NCBI GenBank assembly: GCA_003695745.1
Contig: RFHW01000150.1
Coordinates: 1-7,824 of the forward strand
Origin: Methanobacteriota archaeon
Lineage (GTDB): Archaea; Hydrothermarchaeota; Hydrothermarchaeia; Hydrothermarchaeales; SZUA-236
DNA length: 7,824 nt
Direction of reading: 5' to 3'
The notes under the pieces were generated by a model. The model saw only the letters and a list, made by a program, of their open reading frames with translations. It did no database searches and was not told the origin of the DNA. Each line of letters begins with the position of its first letter. The first letter of the stretch is position 1. The translations under genes were made by a program, and so were the position numbers. Shown here one piece after another: positions 5,575 to 7,824 of this stretch.

Positions 5575-7276
5575 GATAAAGAACGGCACCGTCTACGACC
5601 CCCTCAACAAGGTGGACGGCGAGAGGATGGACATCCTCATAAGGGACGGTCGGATAGTGGAGAAGCTCAAAGGCAAGGCCGATGAGACCATCGACGCCAG
5701 AGGCAGGATCGTCATGCCCGGTGGCATCGAGATCCACAGCCACTTCGCAGGCGGCAAGGAGACGGCAGGCCGCCTCTTCCGGCCTGAGGACGGGGCCCGC
5801 ACCACCTACCGGCGCCTCGACGGCATGCGCGCAGGCTCAGGCTACTCCATGCCCTCATCCTTCACAGTGGGATACCTCTACGCCCAGATGGGCTACACCA
5901 TGGCCAACACACCGGCCATGCCCCCTCTCTTTGCCCGGCACACCCATGAGGAGCTCTGCGACGTGCCCATCCTCGACAAGGCAGCCTACCCAACATATGA
6001 CGGCAACTGGTTTGTCATGCGCTATCTCAAGGAAGGCGACCCCGGCAAGCTCGCAGCCTGCACCGCCTGGTTCCTCAAGGCCACGAAGGGGCTTGTGGTC
6101 AAACTGGTCAACCCCGGCGGCACAGAGAACTGGGGCTGGGGCCGGAACGCCGTGAGCATCGACGAACCTGTCATCGGCTTTGACGTGACACCCGCCGAGA
6201 TCGTTAAAGGCCTCGCTGAAGCGAATGAGCGCCTTGGCCTGCCCCACTCCATACACCTCCATCCCAACAACCTGGGCAAGCCAGGGAACTTTGAGACAAC
6301 GCTTCAGACCCTTGAGCTCACACGCAACGTGCCTGTGAAGAATGGCCGCCAATCCATGTATCTCACCCACGCCCAGTTCCACAGCTTCGGCGGCGACAGC
6401 TGGAAGAGCTTCGAGTCCAGGGCAGACGAGGTTGCCAAGTACATCAACGGCTGCGACCACGTGGTCTGCGACACAGGCAACGTGACACTCGATGAGACCA
6501 CGACGATGACCAGCGACGGGCCCATGGAGTACTTCCTCCACAACCTCACCCATCTGAAGTGGATGAACAAGGACGTGGAGCTTGAGACCGCTCCGGGTAT
6601 AACGCCCTTCATCTACAGCAGGAAGAACCCCGTTCACTCTGTTCAGTGGGCCATCGGCCTAGAGCTCGCCCTACTCATAGAAGACCCGTTCAAGGTGCTT
6701 CTGGCAACGGACCATCCCAACGGCGGCCCCTTCACACGGTATCCGCGGATCATCGCATGGCTCATGAGCGAACCCTACCGGCGCTATTACATCGAGGAGC
6801 GTGTCCACGAGGCGGTGCAGAAACAGTCGAGCCTTGCCACGCTGGACCGGGAGTACACCTTCCATGATGTGGCGGTGGTCACAAGGGCCGGCCAGGCCAG
6901 GGCGCTGGGCCTCTCAGAGCACAAGGGCCATCTCGGTGTGGGCGCCCACGCCGATGTTGCCATCTACGACCTCAACCCCTCTGAGATCGATCCGAGCAGG
7001 GATTACAAGGCTGTGGAGAAGGCCTTCTCAGCCACCGCCTATACGGTGAAGGACGGCGAGGTGGTGGTGCGTGACGGAAAGGTCGTTGCGTCGCCGCAGG
7101 GCAGGACCTACTGGGCGAACCCGATCGTGGACCATGAGCTTGAGAGGGAGATGGAGAAGGACATCGAGCAGTATTTCAAGAAGTATTATTCTGTGAATCT
7201 CGCCAACTACCCGGTGCAGAAGAGCTATCTCGAGCGGGGCCGGGAGCTCAAGATCGATGCAAGGGATGTGAAATAG
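5564..7276 (+). CDS. fwdA: formylmethanofuran dehydrogenase subunit A (binuclear-metal amidohydrolase)
   Basis: This 570-residue protein, of full normal length, belongs to the amidohydrolase superfamily (dihydroorotase/urease-like). In the Fwd complex it condenses formate from FwdBD with methanofuran, or hydrolyses formylmethanofuran in the oxidative direction. Metal-site residues are in place: the HxH motif in GGIEIHSHFAGG (His58, His60), a lysine in LVVKLVNPGG (Lys180, the probable carboxylated bridging lysine), HLHPNN (His231, His233), LTHAQFHSFGG (His269, His273) and the catalytic-type Asp in LLATDHPNGG (Asp383). The N-terminal beta-sandwich (LEIKNGTVYDP, DILIRDGRIVE) pairs with a C-terminal one (GAHADVAIYDLNP, VKDGEVVVRDGKVV), as usual for the superfamily. 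The start at ATG 5564 overlaps fwdB by 11 bases, with a strong binding site upstream. Only one base separates its stop from fwdC. No disrupted or missing active-site residue was seen. Confidence 0.95.
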   Translation: MELEIKNGTVYDPLNKVDGERMDILIRDGRIVEKLKGKADETIDARGRIVMPGGIEIHSHFAGGKETAGRLFRPEDGARTTYRRLDGMRAGSGYSMPSSFTVGYLYAQMGYTMANTPAMPPLFARHTHEELCDVPILDKAAYPTYDGNWFVMRYLKEGDPGKLAACTAWFLKATKGLVVKLVNPGGTENWGWGRNAVSIDEPVIGFDVTPAEIVKGLAEANERLGLPHSIHLHPNNLGKPGNFETTLQTLELTRNVPVKNGRQSMYLTHAQFHSFGGDSWKSFESRADEVAKYINGCDHVVCDTGNVTLDETTTMTSDGPMEYFLHNLTHLKWMNKDVELETAPGITPFIYSRKNPVHSVQWAIGLELALLIEDPFKVLLATDHPNGGPFTRYPRIIAWLMSEPYRRYYIEERVHEAVQKQSSLATLDREYTFHDVAVVTRAGQARALGLSEHKGHLGVGAHADVAIYDLNPSEIDPSRDYKAVEKAFSATAYTVKDGEVVVRDGKVVASPQGRTYWANPIVDHELEREMEKDIEQYFKKYYSVNLANYPVQKSYLERGRELKIDARDVK

Positions 7277-7277
7277 G

Positions 7278-7824
7278 ATGAAAGAGGTTGTGCTGACGCC
7301 GAAGGAGCAGCCCGCTGTTGGGCTTGAGGCAGAGTCCATATCGCCTGATGTCTTCGCAGGGAAGACGAGCGCTGAGATAGGTCAGCTAAGGGTCTATGAG
7401 GGGAAGGTTGAGCGCAGCCTCGGTGATTTCTTCAAGGTCAGCGGTGACGCAGGCGCCTCGGCCGATGAGACCCGGATCGTCATCGAAGGGGATGTGAAGA
7501 AGACGAAGCGCATCGGACAGGGGATGACGGCTGGCGAGATACTTATCAGGGGCAGCGCAGGCATGCACCTGGGCTCGAAGATGCGGGGCGGCACCATCAC
7601 GGTGGAAGGGGATGTGGACGCCTTTGCCTGTCAGGAGATGCGGGGCGGCGAGGTCCATATCAAGGGCAACGCCGGCAGCTATCTCGGAGCAGCCTACCGT
7701 GGGAACTGGCGGGGCATGCGCGGCGGCACAATCACCGTGGACGGCAGTGTGGGGAGCGAGATGGGCACCTTCATGCGCGGCGGCAAAATTGTTGTCAAGG
7801 GGGATGCAGGGATGTTTGCAGGCA
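7278..7824 (+). CDS. fwdC: formylmethanofuran dehydrogenase subunit C (partial, N-terminal 182 aa)
   Basis: The frame opens with ATG one base after the fwdA stop and stays open to the window edge; the rest of the gene lies outside. The start is preceded by GGGATGTGA (7263-7271). The 182 visible residues begin MKEVVLTPKEQPAVGLEAES. From residue 83 onward they consist of GxxGxxxGG-type repeats of about 19 residues, the beta-helix found in FwdC and in the C-terminal domain of glutamate synthase. The RGNWRG insert after SYLGAAY (about residues 141-146) is family-like. In the complex FwdC is a structural subunit bridging FwdA and FwdB. A full FwdC is about 260-270 residues, so roughly 80 residues are missing. 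Confidence 0.93.
   Translation, partial: MKEVVLTPKEQPAVGLEAESISPDVFAGKTSAEIGQLRVYEGKVERSLGDFFKVSGDAGASADETRIVIEGDVKKTKRIGQGMTAGEILIRGSAGMHLGSKMRGGTITVEGDVDAFACQEMRGGEVHIKGNAGSYLGAAYRGNWRGMRGGTITVDGSVGSEMGTFMRGGKIVVKGDAGMFAG
7524..7824 (+). repeat. coding repeats of about 57 bp for the FwdC beta-helix
   Basis: Four complete units and one cut by the window edge start at residues 83, 102, 121, 147 and 166 of FwdC. Each opens with M-[RT]-[GA]-G followed by a beta strand and GDxG or GSxG (for example MRGGTITVEGDV and MRGGTITVDGSV). Three are 19 residues long; the third is extended to 26 by the insert AAYRGNWRG. The repetition is at protein level, with only partial identity at DNA level, so this is a structural repeat and not a mobile or recombination element. 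Confidence 0.75.

Noticed and set aside
1..7824. CRISPR arrays, tRNA/rRNA genes, insertion sequences, defence or phage genes
   Set aside because: I looked for these on both strands and saw none. The window is nearly filled by the listed metabolic and transport genes.

Overview
The window is archaeal, most likely from a methanogen, a methane- or alkane-oxidising relative, or an Archaeoglobus-like euryarchaeon. Three things support this. It carries a complete gene run for formylmethanofuran dehydrogenase (Fwd/Fmd), an enzyme of the methanofuran C1 pathway. Its A/T-rich intergenic stretches contain archaeal-type TATA boxes (TTTATATA or TTATATAA forms). Its ribosome binding sites are of the GGTGA type. 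Coding DNA is G+C-rich, with a strong G/C bias at third codon positions. The genus cannot be fixed from the sequence alone.

Layout: (1) 1-264, minus strand: the N-terminal 88 codons of a small cysteine-containing protein resembling MetV, the C-terminal zinc-binding domain protein of methylenetetrahydrofolate reductase. It has its own TATA box. (2) 346-2176, minus strand: a two-gene unit of a DASS/SLC13-type membrane transporter followed by a universal-stress-protein-like protein. (3) About 2177-2374: a divergent promoter region with one TATA box for each direction, one of them inside a perfect 12-bp palindrome. (4) 2375-7824, plus strand: a tightly packed operon fwdF-fwdG-fwdD-fwdB-fwdA-fwdC, with the last gene cut by the window end.

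How the genes work together: FwdB and FwdD hold the W/Mo-bis-pterin site that interconverts CO2 and formate. FwdA is the binuclear-metal amidohydrolase that joins or releases formate from formylmethanofuran. FwdC is the beta-helical scaffold. FwdF and FwdG carry electrons through chains of [4Fe-4S] clusters. Depending on the organism, the complex fixes CO2 (methanogenesis) or oxidises formylmethanofuran (methane/alkane oxidation, sulfate reduction).

Nothing here is a clearly new biological system. The least ordinary points are: a FwdG-like ferredoxin carrying an apparent winged-helix module and a charged C-terminal tail; a compact FwdF with five predicted clusters; a transporter whose first SNT-type motif is replaced; a USP-like protein without the ATP-binding glycine loop; a palindromic, apparently leaderless promoter; and a MetV-like gene beside a methanofuran-pathway operon.
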